Shown here: positions 33,040 through 46,458 of the stretch, in pieces
Layout: the number at the start of each line of letters is the position of its first letter
How positions within the stretch are numbered: position 1 is the first letter of the stretch
Assembly (NCBI RefSeq): GCF_030272615.1
Contig: NC_081405.1
Span: forward strand, 608,270,677 to 608,334,676
DNA from: Cryptomeria japonica
Taxonomy: Eukaryota; Streptophyta; Pinopsida; Cupressales; Cupressaceae
Length of the DNA stretch: 64,000 nt
Reading direction: 5' to 3'
The notes under the pieces: model-generated
What the model saw: only the letters and a program-made list of their open reading frames with translations
What the model was told of the DNA's origin: nothing
Databases searched by the model: none
Made by a program: the position numbers and the translations under genes

Positions 33040-35960
33040 GCAAATATCTATACCCTCATGGATGTTCCCTGGATTGTTGGGGGTGATTTTAACATGATTG
33101 AATGCCCAAAAGACAAGCTAGGTGGCCTTAACCTAAAATGGAAGGGTGGGGAGAAATTTCACTAGGCTAGGTTGAAGAATAAACTCGGGTTATTTGATCC
33201 TCTAGAAGGTCTAAAGGAGTATGCTGATAAATGGTATATATGGTGCAACTTCCAACAAGGGGGGAGAGTAATACATTGTAGGTTGGATAGGTTTTATGCG
33301 AATAAAGTTTTCTTCTCCTTCAAGCAAGAGGATAATAGAACTATAGTGAAGGTATGTCCGTTCACCTGCTTAGATCACCATCTAATTATTGCATAGATTA
33401 TATTACAATATAATTCTACCTCACCTTTTGTGAGGGAGGGAAAATTTATCCTTAATATCAATTTATCAAAGGATTGGCATATTAGGAATGATATCTACAT
33501 GATTAGGAAAATAAATAAATGGGATTGTCACACCCTATTTTCCATTGATAAATGGAACATAAATGTTGAGAGTTAGAAGAACCTTATACAAACACCTGGT
33601 AAGAAAAAAGCCAAAGATGGTAGGAAACTAGAAAGGGATTTAGGGGATAATCTTCAAGTGATGCAAGCCAAATCCAAAATGACCTCGCCAATCCAAATAT
33701 TTTTCATTCTCTATCTCATACCATGGACATTGTAAGAAATATTCAACATAAAAAAATACAAATAATTAAAGTGACAACTAGAATAAATTAGTTGCACCAT
33801 GGAGATAAAGGCTCCAAATTCTTCTTTAATATGTTGAGATAGAAGGAATACAATGAAATAATTGAAAGAATCAGGGAAGATGGTAAGTAGTTGGTGGATG
33901 TTGAGGATATTAAAGCCATTTTTTTTCTCTACTACTAGAAGGTATTCACCTCTTAAGATAATTCCCCCTCTAGTCTCTCTACTGGTGATAAATGTAAGGC
34001 TTTCATCCCATAAAGGATCTCAGATAAAGAGGTTGGATCTCTCAATAAACATCTTTCAATTGAAGAAATTCATAAGGCCATTAGTTCCCTTAACAATGAT
34101 AAGACCCTGAGCTTTGATGGATTTCCTATTGAGTTTTACAAAGGAGTTAAGGATTTTTTTAACAAGGACTTGTTGCAGATATATGAGGAAGCTCTAGCCA
34201 GAGGTACCTTAGGTGCCAACTTTGTAAGAAATACTCAAACTTGTTTTATTAAGGGAAGATATATTATTTAGAACCTTATTAGAAGTTGGAAAGCCATGAA
34301 TTGTAAAAAGTTAGCCAACAAGAATTTTGTGATGTTCCTCATAATGACACCTCTGGACAAGTTGAGGTTAATTCTTCCCATACTAAATCCCTCAAGATGA
34401 GAAGATCTATTAGGAAAGGATGCTCACTGGCTCCTAGCTAATTTTCTATTGCCTCTGATGCTATTTTCTATCCGCTTAAAGAATCTTCCTTGTTGAGAAG
34501 GATTAAAGGCATTTCTTTACCTAATAAAGTGGATCTGATTAATATCCAATTTGCAGATGATACAACCCTTTTTCTACAGCTTGAGGAGGTCAATATGGAT
34601 TCCTTAATGTTAAAAATTAATGTGTTTTGTGAGTCCTTCGGGGCCAAAATATCAATAGCCAAATCCACACTTCGTGGATGGGATGATGTCTGTCCCACAT
34701 GGCTTAATAAGTATAATTATTAATGGGGATGCCCCTCCAAGCAATTTAGATACTTGGGCATCTCCTTCTATGTTAACCCATGTCTAAAAGAAATGTGGTT
34801 GTAGATTAAAGGAAAATTAGACAACAAGCTTGGCAAATAGAATAAGCAATTTATTCGTCTCTTGCTAGCATAATTTAGCTTTGTCAAAAGATGCTATCTT
34901 CCTAGAGCTTTTATTAGGCCTTAATTTGGATGTTTAGTAACTAACAAATTGTTGATATTCAAAAGACCATTAGGAATTTCCTAAGGTTTGATGTGAAAGG
35001 TAATAGGAAGTGGCACTCAATTAAATGGAGCTAGTGTTGTCTTAGTAAGAAGGGAAAAACGGGGTTGAAGAACCTCAAAATATAAGGGATTTATCTAGCT
35101 ACCAAATGGATCTTTAATGATCTTGAAGGGAAAGAACCATGTAAGGTTTTAATAAAAAATAACATAAAGCTTATTGTTCCTAAGAAAGACAAGACCTAGA
35201 AAATGATCCCATTTAGTGACCTCATGAATGGCAAATTCCTTATCTCCCCGATTGGTTCTAATATTTTCAAGGCAATATGGAATGCTTGGGAACTCACTAG
35301 ACAATTAATCTCTAATAGTAGGATTCTTAGAAATGATGTAAATATTTGTAGTGAAAGATCTATCTATTGGAATTTATTTTACAAGGGTAGACCTCTAGCT
35401 CCCACTAAGGATTCTCAACCAAAAGTTAAATTTTTTGTTGTTTCAATAATATCATTTGTAATATTCAATTAACCTCTTGCTTTGAGATCTCTTAGAAATT
35501 TTAGTTTCCTACATCCAATTGGAGGACATACTCCATGTTAAAGGAGCTTTCTCTCACTCTCCATCTCCCTAAGCCATGTGCTGTGGATGTAGATAGATAT
35601 TGTTTGTCCACCTCGGTGGATGTCACTCTGCTCATGACTACCAAAGCTAAGATGATCTATGATTATTTATGCTATAATTTTGATTTGATTATGAATGTTA
35701 AGCTTACATGGTAATTAGATTGCAGTAATAAGGACTAGAAAAAATTAATTACTTGGTTATGGGGTAGTGATATTGCTCCTAAGAATAAAGGCTTCATTGG
35801 CTCTTTATTCTTCATAGGCTCCCATTTAAGAATAAGCAGCATGATGTTGATATTTGTAATATATGTAGGGTAGCTAAATCTAACCTGCATATCTTTTTTT
35901 ATTGCATTACTGCTTAAGAATTCTAGAACTTATTTGGGATTAACTTTTCATTATGGATCA
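33040..35960 (+). pseudogene. LINE (L1-type) ORF2: endonuclease and reverse transcriptase
   Basis: The endonuclease part (about 33060-33396) shows GGDFNMIE, RLDRFYAN and a C-terminal DHH, all standard for the plant L1 apurinic endonuclease. Reverse transcriptase pieces follow: DKTLSFDGFPIEFYK near 34100, and QFADDTTLF with the catalytic FADD box at 34550-34561. The C-terminal part, about 35200-35930, resembles the zinc-binding region that follows plant LINE reverse transcriptases (PKVKFFVV; APKNKGFIG). Many stops and frameshifts split the frame. The 5' end and ORF1 are absent here. Such elements copy by target-primed reverse transcription; this copy is dead. Confidence 0.85.
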
Positions 35961-35999
35961 AACAATTTTTTGATTAAGGATCAAACAAGTTTTGGAAAC

Positions 36000-38900
36000 C
36001 CCCTTACAACAAGTTTTGAAGGTACCTAAAATCCTTGGATTTTGCACAGTTCTAGAACCCAAAGAAGAGCGTTTCCAAAAGATTCAACATAGATTACCAA
36101 CAGATCAAAGTCATCCTAATAATTAAGAATGATCATTGAAGAACCAACTAAGAAAATGAGGCGAAAGCCATCCTATAAAAAACTAATACAAAACCAAAAG
36201 ATGCCTATAAAATAAAATCCAAGGGTTTTATCAAGGCTCCCTTAACCTTCACCAGATACCAAGGGGTTTTCTAGGCACCCATAACTTTAACTTTGGGTTT
36301 TAACAAGGATCCTAAAACCATACCATCTAGAGTCTTGAAGAGAAGCATAAGGAACCAATCTAGAACCAGAGGGTTTTGAAAGACTCCCAAAACCATCAAT
36401 TTGAAACCAACAAAGACAATCCAGTTGAAACTTAGCTCCCTACCATCACAATTCCTTTCCACCTCAATATGAAGAAAATCCACCTGAATAGGAATTGAAT
36501 GGAAACAGACCACTAGCTAGACCAACCAAGTACACTTCAACCTCACCAAGAAGCACTTCCTATCTTCTCCAACAATAACCATCTTTATCTCAATAGAAGA
36601 TAGCTCCACCTCAATAGGAAGATTTAAAAAAGACCAAAGATGTTGATATTGATAAACAAACTAGCCCAGTCAGGCAGTCTCCACATCAATACAAGAGACC
36701 AAATCAAAGACTACACAAATGGAAAATCAAGCCCCCTTTTAAGATGGAACACCATCAAGAAGAGTTGACCTCCATAGGGCTTTTGAGAAGAGCTAAAGAA
36801 GCAAAGACATGAGAAAAAAATCTTGTGTGAAAATGGACACGGGAACTAAACTATGATTCCTAAGAAAAGAAGCATGGGGGTCAAAGGGAAACCGCACCAT
36901 GAAGAAACCCCAGAACAATCCCTCCAACAAATTGTGTTGAAAAAGACCAAAAAGCTCTAATAGATCAAGAAGACCACACCACACCAGACAATACTTAGTG
37001 TGGAGGTATAAAGGTGGAAGGAGGGCTAGAGACAATAGATGGAAGACAAACATACCACTTGAAATGGGGCTCACATTGGAGTGAAGAATCCAAAGAATCA
37101 TTCTACAAATCCAACATGACATCATATCTGTATCCATAAGAAAGTATGGGTTAGATCATAACACTAGAAAATAATAGAAGAAATGGCTCTAAAGAAAAAT
37201 TAATGACCAAATATAAAAATAGGAGGCGAGAGCGATGAGCATCCATCGCCAAATAGGAGACCAAAGGAAGAGTTAACATCAAGAAAATCCCTCAACTAGT
37301 TCACACCAAAAGAGAGGAGGCAGGCCAAACCCACCTCATCCTCATAGCCATCTTCATCATCCTTATTTTCCTCTCCTACAACATCTTCCTTTCCCGAAAC
37401 CCTAACCCTTGAACCACTTCTACTATCACTCCAGCTCCAGCTCATTTCATTATAATGTATCATGATGTTATTACTGGTCACATTTAGAGGCTTAAAAAAG
37501 GACTACAATTTATTTGGTTCCTTTTATCTTTTGCAATGCTTCAAATTATTTGAAATATTGGGAATGATGAAAAGGATCATGGTAAGGATAGGTTTCTTAC
37601 TAGGTCTATAAGAAGACTCATTTTTCACAATGTTGACTTGTAGGTTTCCATTGTTATGAGGCTCACAAGAAGGAAGTTTGAGAGGTTCGTTGAAGATAGG
37701 ACAACTAGAGTATATATGTCTAAACTATCACATGGATACACTTGATCCAAATTTAACATCGAGATAACCTCATTTGTTAATGCATTGGAAACTTTCATAA
37801 ACAAGATTAATGAAGGAAGGACTATTGAAAGGAAATAGCAGGCCCAATTAGTGGCAATGGGAGAAATACTAGTGAATAGTAATATGACCATTATATGAAT
37901 GGAGGGTCATGTTGGTTCGACCTCCTGGATTGATCTGTAGAAGCCTTTGGTAGTTCTTTTTGTTCTTAGTCATGGTCGTAGCAGTCTTTTTTAGTTTGTT
38001 TTCAGTTATAGTTCACTCTTGTTTATATGTCCACAACATAGGGTCCATCTTGTATAATACATGAGGTAAATTTAATATTTGACTCATTCACAAGATTATC
38101 TTTGTATGTACTCTTGTATCTTTTTTAGAATGATATCTCTAGTACTAGGAATATGGTTATGAGGAAATGAGTCCTCTCTACTACAAATTTTAATTGTAAA
38201 TAGTTTATCCCTTATACTTAATACCAAAATAAAATAAAATTATCTAATAGATATTTATTGCATCTCATCTAAAGTTTCTCATTATATTTTTACAGTATGT
38301 GTGATATTATTGGAGTTTAGGATATATAGAACACAAGTCGATGGTCTAGAAGATTATTTGGGGTAACATACGCCATGCTAGTGTTAACATAATCATTTAA
38401 AGCCATGTAAATGGTCTTAAGAATAATTAAAGATTCATTATTGAAGTATTTTTTCATAATATTCTTCTAATAGAATAACTATTTATAAAATAGATCAATG
38501 GTGATAGTTTTCATTAAGTAAATTAGTAAGGGTCCGATTATGTAAACATAATAGGCATCAAGGCAATGGAGAAGTTTCATAAGGAGTGAAACAACAAAAA
38601 ACATAACTTTTAACCAAAGCTAAGAACCAATGAGAAACAAGGGTCCATACCCTAGAAAAAGAAATACAATTTCAAAAAAGATGAAAAAGAGGGAGAAGAG
38701 GAAATATTATCTTTCCTTTGTATGTTGACAATAGTCCAAGATATAGTATCTTTAAAAATCCCATGAAGAAGGGAAATAAGAGGAGGGTGTCCCCACTTTG
38801 GGAGACCAACCAAAATGGGGAAATAAATAAGGAGAGGTAGAGAATGTTAGCAACCCCCAAAGAAGGAGAAAAATCTAGGAGAGAAACTAAGAGAGATCAC

Positions 38901-40003
38901 TCAAAGCAAGGAGCCATAGGCGGAACCAACGAGGGGACATTTGGCTCTCCATTAAATAACTCCTTAGAATCCTAGGAAGAAACATACACAAATAGATTGT
39001 CAACCATTAAGAAATCATGGGAATAATTCTTCCACCAAGTAGAAGGTCCCTTCTGATGACCCAAAGAGAAAGCTGAAGCCAAATGTCTAATGCAAAAGCA
39101 ATAGTGAGAGTGGAAAGGGACACATTCCTCATAGTCTAAAGGTTGATATCAAGGCCAATCACCAACAATCAAAACCACCTCGCTAAGAAGAGGCAAAGAG
39201 ATATGAAAATCCACCAAGAAATGAGCATATGTAAAGTTCCCTATTTTAGAAGTCGACTCATCAACCTTCAAAAAGCAACCAAGAGTGTTACCAATTGTTT
39301 TGTAAAAAGACATCTCTAAAAACTAGAGGGGAAGATTAAGAAGCTTAACCCATATTAGACATACATTAAGCCACTCAAAAAGAGGGTTAAACGAAGGAGA
39401 CCAAGGCTTAAAGGAAAGAGGAGGATGTTCTTCGCAACTAAACACTTTGTCTAGCACCAAATTCCTCTTAAAAATTTGCAAACCATAGCATTTTTCAAGT
39501 CGAACTGCTCATTTTCCACCACATCATTGCTAGATAACACCATAGGGGGGACTTACCACAAAGAAGAGGATGGTGAAAACCATGAGGAGGAGGAAAAATA
39601 ATAGATTGATAGATATAGATGAAACCCTTAGTATCTTTACTAGGAACCAAGGGAATAAATGCCACAAGCCTAGCACTAGAGGGACTATCAAGCACAAATA
39701 AATAAACATATGCCCTAGCACAACCCAGTCCAAATCCATGAAAAAGTTTAAAAAAATGCCTCACACCTAGAAGAGAAGAGAACAACACAATTAAAAACTC
39801 ATGAAAATGAAGAGGAGCATAGGAAAAATCACCAAAAACCACTCCCAAATGAGGACAAAAACCATTGCACTTTTAGAAGTTTCATCATCCCACACACGTA
39901 AAACATAAATTAAAGTCATTACATGTAAGGGAACAACCAAAAAAAAACAAGGGGTAGCAACTTGGGATGCATGAGAAATAAAAAGGAGTAGCAGTACTGA
40001 CAT
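36000..40003 (-). mobile_element. LINE with ORF1 (DUF4283-like), minus strand
   Basis: On minus, the segment at 39406-39326 reads PWSPSFNPL followed shortly by WVKLLNLPL. This is the signature of the nucleic-acid-binding domain in plant LINE ORF1 (usual form K-P-W-S-P-x-F-N-P...W-V-R-L-x-N-L-P-L). Downstream come FYKTIGNTLGCF and YQPLDYEECVPFH, then a decayed zinc-knuckle position (HYCFCIRHLASAF). Near 37440-37320 a Ser/Arg- then Asp/Glu-rich piece (DSRSGSRVRVSGKEDVVGEE) may be the ORF1 tail. The remaining minus frames at 36271-37137 are hydrophobic and unassigned. No reverse transcriptase is visible on minus. Stops and frame changes are frequent. The element faces the plus-strand LINE at 33-36 kb. 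Confidence 0.6.
37500..38260 (+). other. Plus-strand repeat ORF fragment inside minus LINE
   Basis: One plus frame reads DRFLTRSIRRLIFHNVD, then RKFERFVEDRTTRVYMSKL and FVNALETFINKINEGRTIE with few stops, a charged helical composition. A T-rich tail follows, ending near CCAAAATAAAATAAAATT. The layout (charged helical ORF, then a T-rich tail) recalls 43266-43993 and the end of 61571-63230. It is likely a retroposon fragment inserted into the minus-strand LINE; no target-site duplication was identified. Confidence 0.3.
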
Positions 40004-43000
40004 TTAAAAAATAAAAAATAAAAATGATCAATTGTGGTAGTTTCTAGATTCATGATCTTTTGTTAGGTAGAAAAATCTTGCAAAAGTGACATATGGTAGT
40101 GATGAAATCGTTACATAATCTTAGTTTATTTTTTAATGGTTGATATAATTGATTGGTATTTGATGTAAGAATTTTTAATAAGTCTTAAGTTGAGGGATAC
40201 TGTAGAGAAAAAATATTTGGATAAGTGAGATGAATGTATGAAGAGGTTTTTCATTGAAAGTGTATAGATTGAAGAAGTGACCTAAAGGAACAACTTATTT
40301 TATTTTAATATATGTTATTTAAATTAATAAAAAAATTTACTTTCTTTTTGTTCAATATTTTTTTTCTCAAAATGGTTCTTCGGTTAAACATTGTGTTTCA
40401 TTAGCTATCTGGATATTATTTGAATATATTTTGCATAATTTAATTACTAGACATTTTGATACAATAAAATAATATCTACTTTAATCATATAATTTAATAT
40501 TCTATTATGATCATTGTCAAATATTTTCATCATATTTGTTATTTTTTGTGTTTATTATTGTAGTAAGAACTTTTTTCAATTCTATGAAAATTAAGGGATC
40601 AATGAATTGAAATTCATTATCAACAACAAATTGGGTATCTTTGATAACATTAATTATACTAGATAATAAATATATAAATACTGTCTATTTATCTCTTTTA
40701 CATATATCTCAATGAATGTATTACAAGAAAAAACTATATTATTTATGAAAAAATGGCTCAACATAATATTCATCTACACGTATAGTGAGTTATGGTTTTT
40801 TAAGAACTAATTTGTAATAATTAAAAAGTGGATTGGAACTTTGTAGTGATCATCTCAATTCATTTAATTTAATCTCAAGTTAGCTAATTTCAATAAATTA
40901 TAAATTATAAGATAAGATTAAGTGCCCTATTTTAGTTTATTCTTTACCTAAATACTACAAAAGCTATAATTATAATTTAATAAGTATAAATTGATATTTA
41001 TTAAATATGTTGGGAAAATAGTTTCCGTTCATCTACATAGCAATGTATTTTAAAAAAAATAAAATAAATATCAAAATAAAAAAATTAGTATGAAACAGTA
41101 GCTAACAACAAAAAAATGACCCTCCTAGGTTAGAAATAGTAAAAAAAATCTCAAAATAAAATACCAATACACAAATAGAAACAAATTATCCTATATAGTT
41201 CAAGACCAATATATCCAAGTCCTTCACCATCTGTTTTTACAATATTATCCCAATTGGAAACATCTATGATGAGATAATCGTCATCCTTTTATCTTCTTTT
41301 TTGAGGACTAAATTTTCTCCTCTTAAAATTTCTTAGATTGTTGAAGTCTTGTTGAAGAGTTAGCACATTTGAGATAAATTTTATCATGTTATTTTTAATG
41401 AGATTCAATTATATCATTCATGATGCTCTTTATGTTTATTGGTCCTCTTTTATGGATCTTCATGATTTCACACATATCTTTCCATCTATTATTGAATATA
41501 TAACAATATGGTTTTTAATAATAATGTCCTTACACTTATATAGATTTGTAAGCATATCATTCATTATTTTTTGGGTTTTTATTTTCCTAACCCTCACCAC
41601 ATTCATCACCACTATTAGCATCCCCAAAATCTAGATTATGCTTGTCCAATTCCTAATGATCCATCTTAAAATACTTATTAATGGAGTAATAAATATTATT
41701 GCCTAAGTCATTAAGATGATCAATAGATAGTTGGGATGTCTCACAATCCTTACATTGATATTCATTCTCAATAAGTGAATGAAAATTGTGTCATGCATAA
41801 GCTCAATATTATGAACATCACCCTACTCATCATGACCTTCCCCTTTATAATGAACAAAATAGAAGGATTTGGCTAAGCTAAAATTCCTTCTCTATCATTT
41901 TCTTGCATAGACATATGAATCCTTCAAGGTATCACTCTCTTGATTTGAACTTGAATTAAATATCAAAATTATCATCCCAAAATTTAATTATAACATTCTT
42001 TTACTAGCCTTAATAGAAGAACCTAACTATCCCTATTTATTTTTTTTAAAGAGAGAGAGTAATTTTCCATAGTGAAGACCCAAAATCCTTAAGAACTTAC
42101 TTAAATTTATCTTTCAAAACAAAGTTAGGAAAAATAAGTTATCAAATTTACCATATACAACATTTAAAGGTGTTGGGTCCACATACCATCCAATGAGGAT
42201 TGGAGTAGACTTATTTTTTTACAAAGTTACATGTGAAGCAATGAGGATGCACCACATAAAGTGTAAAGAATACACATATTATGATTTAGAAAATACTCTT
42301 GAAAATGGATTAAGTATTTTAAGAGCTTCAAGTAAAAGAGCTTGTGGTAATCAAGGTGAGGAGTGGGGACCTAATGGTGAGTAAAAATTTTCTCAAAGAG
42401 AAACCGTGCATCGACTATTTATCTACTATGTACTAATAATGAGGTAATGAGATGTTGTGGGGAATTAATAAATATTATGAATTGCTTCTTAAATTTGAGT
42501 AAAGTTGGAGCATATGAGCTACTAAAGGAAATATAAGTAGAAACAAATAAGTAGGGGTAAATAACCATATTAGAAAATATAACAAAAAAAATAAAAATAG
42601 TTACACACATTCTTTAAGACACATGGAAATTAATGACAATGGATAAATTAGTTAATATTATAAAAGTATAGGGATCCTTTGGTGTTAAGGAATTATAAAT
42701 TGGTTTATAATAAGGGTATAGAAAAAGAAACATGGATTAATTTGTGATAATAATACATAGAAAAAACTGTGGAAGGAGATTGCAGAAAATGTTAAAGACA
42801 TTGAAATGAAATAACTAGAGACAAGGATAGATCTATAACCTCATGGAATGTCACAAAGGACATGTAGACACAAATATTAGAAATCTACGATCAAGAATAA
42901 AAATATATATCTCCACAAAATGATCTCACCAAAAAAATGATACCTATAAATTTTATCTATAGAGCAAGGAGAACATAAAGCCACAATGAGAAATGCATGA

Positions 43001-43250
43001 GAATAAGAATTAGAGAGAAAAATCCTTGATGTGAAGTATTTATTTAAATAAAATGCTAAAGTAAGAAAATTAACTTTGAATTTGTTTGATAATATGAAGT
43101 GATATGTTTAAAAGGGAATTACAAACCATGGTGAATACATAACACTAAGAGAACACATGCACTAAAAGAGAAAATACAAAATTAGGCTGACAATATAAAT
43201 TTGAATAGTGTTTATAGTTTAGATCATAATTAATACAACAAATATAGAAC
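40004..43250. other. AT-rich spacer, no recognised gene
   Basis: Stops are dense on both strands. The 82-codon plus frame at 41386-41634 is hydrophobic and of low complexity. Short frames at 42193-42384 and 42419-42610 have no motif. Confidence 0.4.
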
Positions 43251-43265
43251 AAAACCTTTAGTGAT

Positions 43266-43993
43266 TCTTATTTACCTTGTGGCCACCAATCAGATGGAGT
43301 GTCTCCGGAAAATGGGTATGGAGATCGAATTCCTTAAAGAGGATATTAAGGGTATTGTTGATACTTCTATGGACAATCTGGGACCAAATAAATTAAAAAA
43401 AATCCTTCAAATGACCCAGAAAATGAGTGAGGATGTGGACAAGATAAAATCGAATCATGAAAGTAGGATACCGAATTTGGAGGTGAGTGTTGTAGAAATA
43501 AAAGACAGTCTGAAAAATCTGGTTGAGATTAGCAAGCTTGCAATGAATAATAGTTTAAAATATTTATTGATGGGTCAAAAACATGATTATGGATTACAGG
43601 GTTGATCCCATTGCCAGTGTGACACCTTCAGACTCTAAGAAGAAGATGAAAGTGAAGGGTGCAAGTGGTTAGACACCTCGATCCCAAACTACGACTAGTC
43701 AATGTACCCATACCAGGAGCAAGAACCAGGAGCAAGGCAACTCCAAATTTATAATGGACGAGTTGGAGGATATCAATAGGAAACTCATTCAGAAGAATGC
43801 AGATTTGGTGCATTCTTATCAGTAGGTCTCTGTTTGTGTTGGTCTTTATCATTGGTGTTTTTTAGACTATTTTGTGGGCTTGGCCCAATTTCATTTTTCT
43901 TTTGCTGTTGGTTTTGGAGTATAATGCTTATTTCTAGGATTTCTGTATAACTTTTGGGTTTCGGGTCCTTGTAAAACCTGTTTACCTTAATCA
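43266..43993 (+). mobile_element. Retroposon insertion with perfect 15-bp TSD
   Basis: AAAACCTTTAGTGAT occurs directly before (43251-43265) and after (43994-44008) this 728-base segment. A 15-bp duplication is the length expected for target-primed (LINE-type) insertion. The left part is open to 43605 and encodes a charged coiled-coil-like piece (RKMGMEIEFLKEDIKG; KMSEDVDKIKSNHESR). The frame is effectively open from the left junction, with the first ATG at 43292, so the copy is probably 5'-truncated within its ORF. The T-rich tail ends GGTCCTTGTAAAACCTG, then CCTTAATCAA, matching the fragment at 4262-4456. No long poly(A) is present. The protein is not recognised. Confidence 0.75.
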
Positions 43994-45155
43994 AAAACCT
44001 TTAGTGATGCATTGTTATTGCACTAAAAGACATTTTAGAATAAATTGTTCATGTAATGCACAATCTTTATTTCTATAATTATGAATGTGTAAATAGATAT
44101 TTTATCATGATTATTATTGATTTTGGAAAAACCTAAGAAATAACTATTATTAATTATAGACTTAGATTTGACAATATAAATTACACTATTATTGGAAAAA
44201 AACTATAACATCATATATAACAAAATATTCTACTCATTGATAAGAGGGAAACAATTTTGGAGGAAGGTCCTTCTATTAACCCAGCTTATAGTATATCTCC
44301 TTGCTAAGTTCATTGTGATCAAGCACCTAAGCTAAATTCTTAAGAGTGATCATCCTACCGACCAACCCATAAACCATTCTAAAGAAGGGACAATTATTGA
44401 AGAGTTTAGAGCTCTCTCACACCACTGTATTATTAAAAAGAAAAGGGTTATTTCTAACTGTAAAATATTGAAAGCTCATATGGACAATATATAAGATTGT
44501 CTCAATATATATAATAATGTAATAAAATGGTTCCTTGCCCATATAAAAAATATAGGATGATAACCTAGGAGATGGATATGAAGATGTTCAACTAGATCAT
44601 GGAACAAATAAAAACCAAGGTGAACAAAGACATGTGAATTTTTTTTCTAAAAAAAATTCCTACCACTTTATAAAATTGAGGGAACCCAAAGTTGAATGTT
44701 TTCACCATATAAAAGATATAGGATGAAGTAGATTGGAACTTATCCTAAAATATCAATCTCAACGATCAAAATATAAAAACATGGCTACCTACATATTTTT
44801 TTTGAAAGTTAAACTTCAAAATGGAGAAGAGTGGGTAAATAGGAGGGCATTTCTAGAAGAATCAAGGTCAAGGCCACAAATTCAAGAATTTAGTTAACCA
44901 ATATTATTGAAGTATAACTTTTAGAGGTCTCCTTCATTGTTTAGGTTAATCTTCTCACCAAACAATGACAAGCTACCAATAAATGACAAAAAATGGCTAA
45001 CAAAAACTAGGTATTTGTTTGAATAATGTTATTACTATTCCTGTAATTTTGTCTATTCATATTCTTAAGTTTATTTTCCTACTCCTATATTCCATAGTAC
45101 TTGCTTTTGGTTGTTCTCTCATTATAAAAGGGCTAAGTAATTTAAAAAGTCATTT

Positions 45156-45179
45156 TATATATATATATATATATATATA
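45156..45179. repeat. (TA)12 microsatellite
   Basis: Twelve uninterrupted TA units lie within the part of copy A that is absent from copy B. Confidence 0.9.
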
Positions 45180-46151
45180 AAATAAAGGTGGTGGACAACA
45201 AACAAAAAGGACACTAATATATAAAGCAACTATTTTATAATCTTTATCAATTTATATTCCCAATACATGAAGGTACAAAATTAAGTGAATGACAATCACC
45301 CACAAGATTAATTCTAGGTGTAGATAGAGAATGTTTTTATTTTGTTGGTGATTTCACTATATAAATAATTATTAGGATGAACAAAGGTATCACATTCCTA
45401 GTTAGCTAACAAAAGTTTTAATGTCCAAATCATCCATTATCTATTAAATTCTTTTTTGTGTGGATATTATCATATTTAATTTAATGAGAAGGGGTACTTT
45501 TTATTCAATAACTTGAATGTTAGGTAACTCATGAGATTAGGATTCTTCTCATTTGATCAAATATTTTTAACATATTTAATAATATGAAATAAAGATCAAA
45601 GACAATAAATAATGGTTTAAATTGTTAATGTCATGTTGACGTTGCACTCTTATCATAATTTTTTGTATAACAAAATTCTCATGTGTTATGTTCATATCTT
45701 TTACATCAAAACTTACTAAAACATTAAAATAATTAAATAATATTATTTTCAAATTATTTTTGTAATTGTAAGAATGATACCTTGTAAAAAAAAAATCAAC
45801 ATAAGAGAACACGTCGACAATGTTTGCATCAAAATCATTCTAAAATAACGCATGAATCAGATAGCCATGTTCAACTATTTCCATGATAGTAAAACGTATG
45901 GCTAATAAAGAAAGTCAAATAAAAAAAAATGAAGATACTGTCTGATAATCTCCTCAAAACATTTTAAAATACAAGCAGTCCTATCAATCAATGAAAGAGT
46001 AAATAATTTTACTGAATCGGATAGAAAAAGTCGATAATTTTGGCGGGAAGCAAAAAAATACTGGAATTTTTGTACAGTGTAGTCAAATATATTATCTTCA
46101 AATTTCGTATCTTGTAAGTCGACAATGTGTTTACAGACAGGAGCGCACTTC

Positions 46152-46158
46152 TGACGTC
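46152..46158 (+). promoter_or_regulatory. Conserved TGACGTC motif upstream of TIR gene
   Basis: TGACGTC lies about 560 bases before the chosen ATG, inside a block well conserved between copies A and B (GGAGCGCACTT...GACGTCGTTTTCTACA). It matches the core of sites bound by TGA-class bZIP factors, which mediate salicylate responses in many plant defence promoters. Copy B has CGACGTC at the matching place (60300). The regulatory role is inference. Confidence 0.3.
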
Positions 46159-46458
46159 GTTTTCTACATAAATTAAAAAAAAATATATATATAATTGATA
46201 CTTTTCAAATGTAGCTGAAAGAAAGAAAATTGATATTTTGGAAATGCAGCTGAAATCTTTCACACTCTTTTTTCGATGAACCGTATAATCATATACGAAC
46301 ATAATTATCAGATACATTTGTTAGTCAAACAAACTTTAAAGGGTCTACATACGTATAAATCTTTTTCAAGCTGATTGTGGAAATTTTTTGTTTGAATAAT
46401 TTAAAATATATTGGTCACAAATTTAATAACTGTATTACACCTCGTCGCTGTAGCTCTC

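Noticed and set aside
41386-41634. 82-codon hydrophobic plus-strand frame
   Set aside because: Low-complexity AT-rich translation without motif or context.
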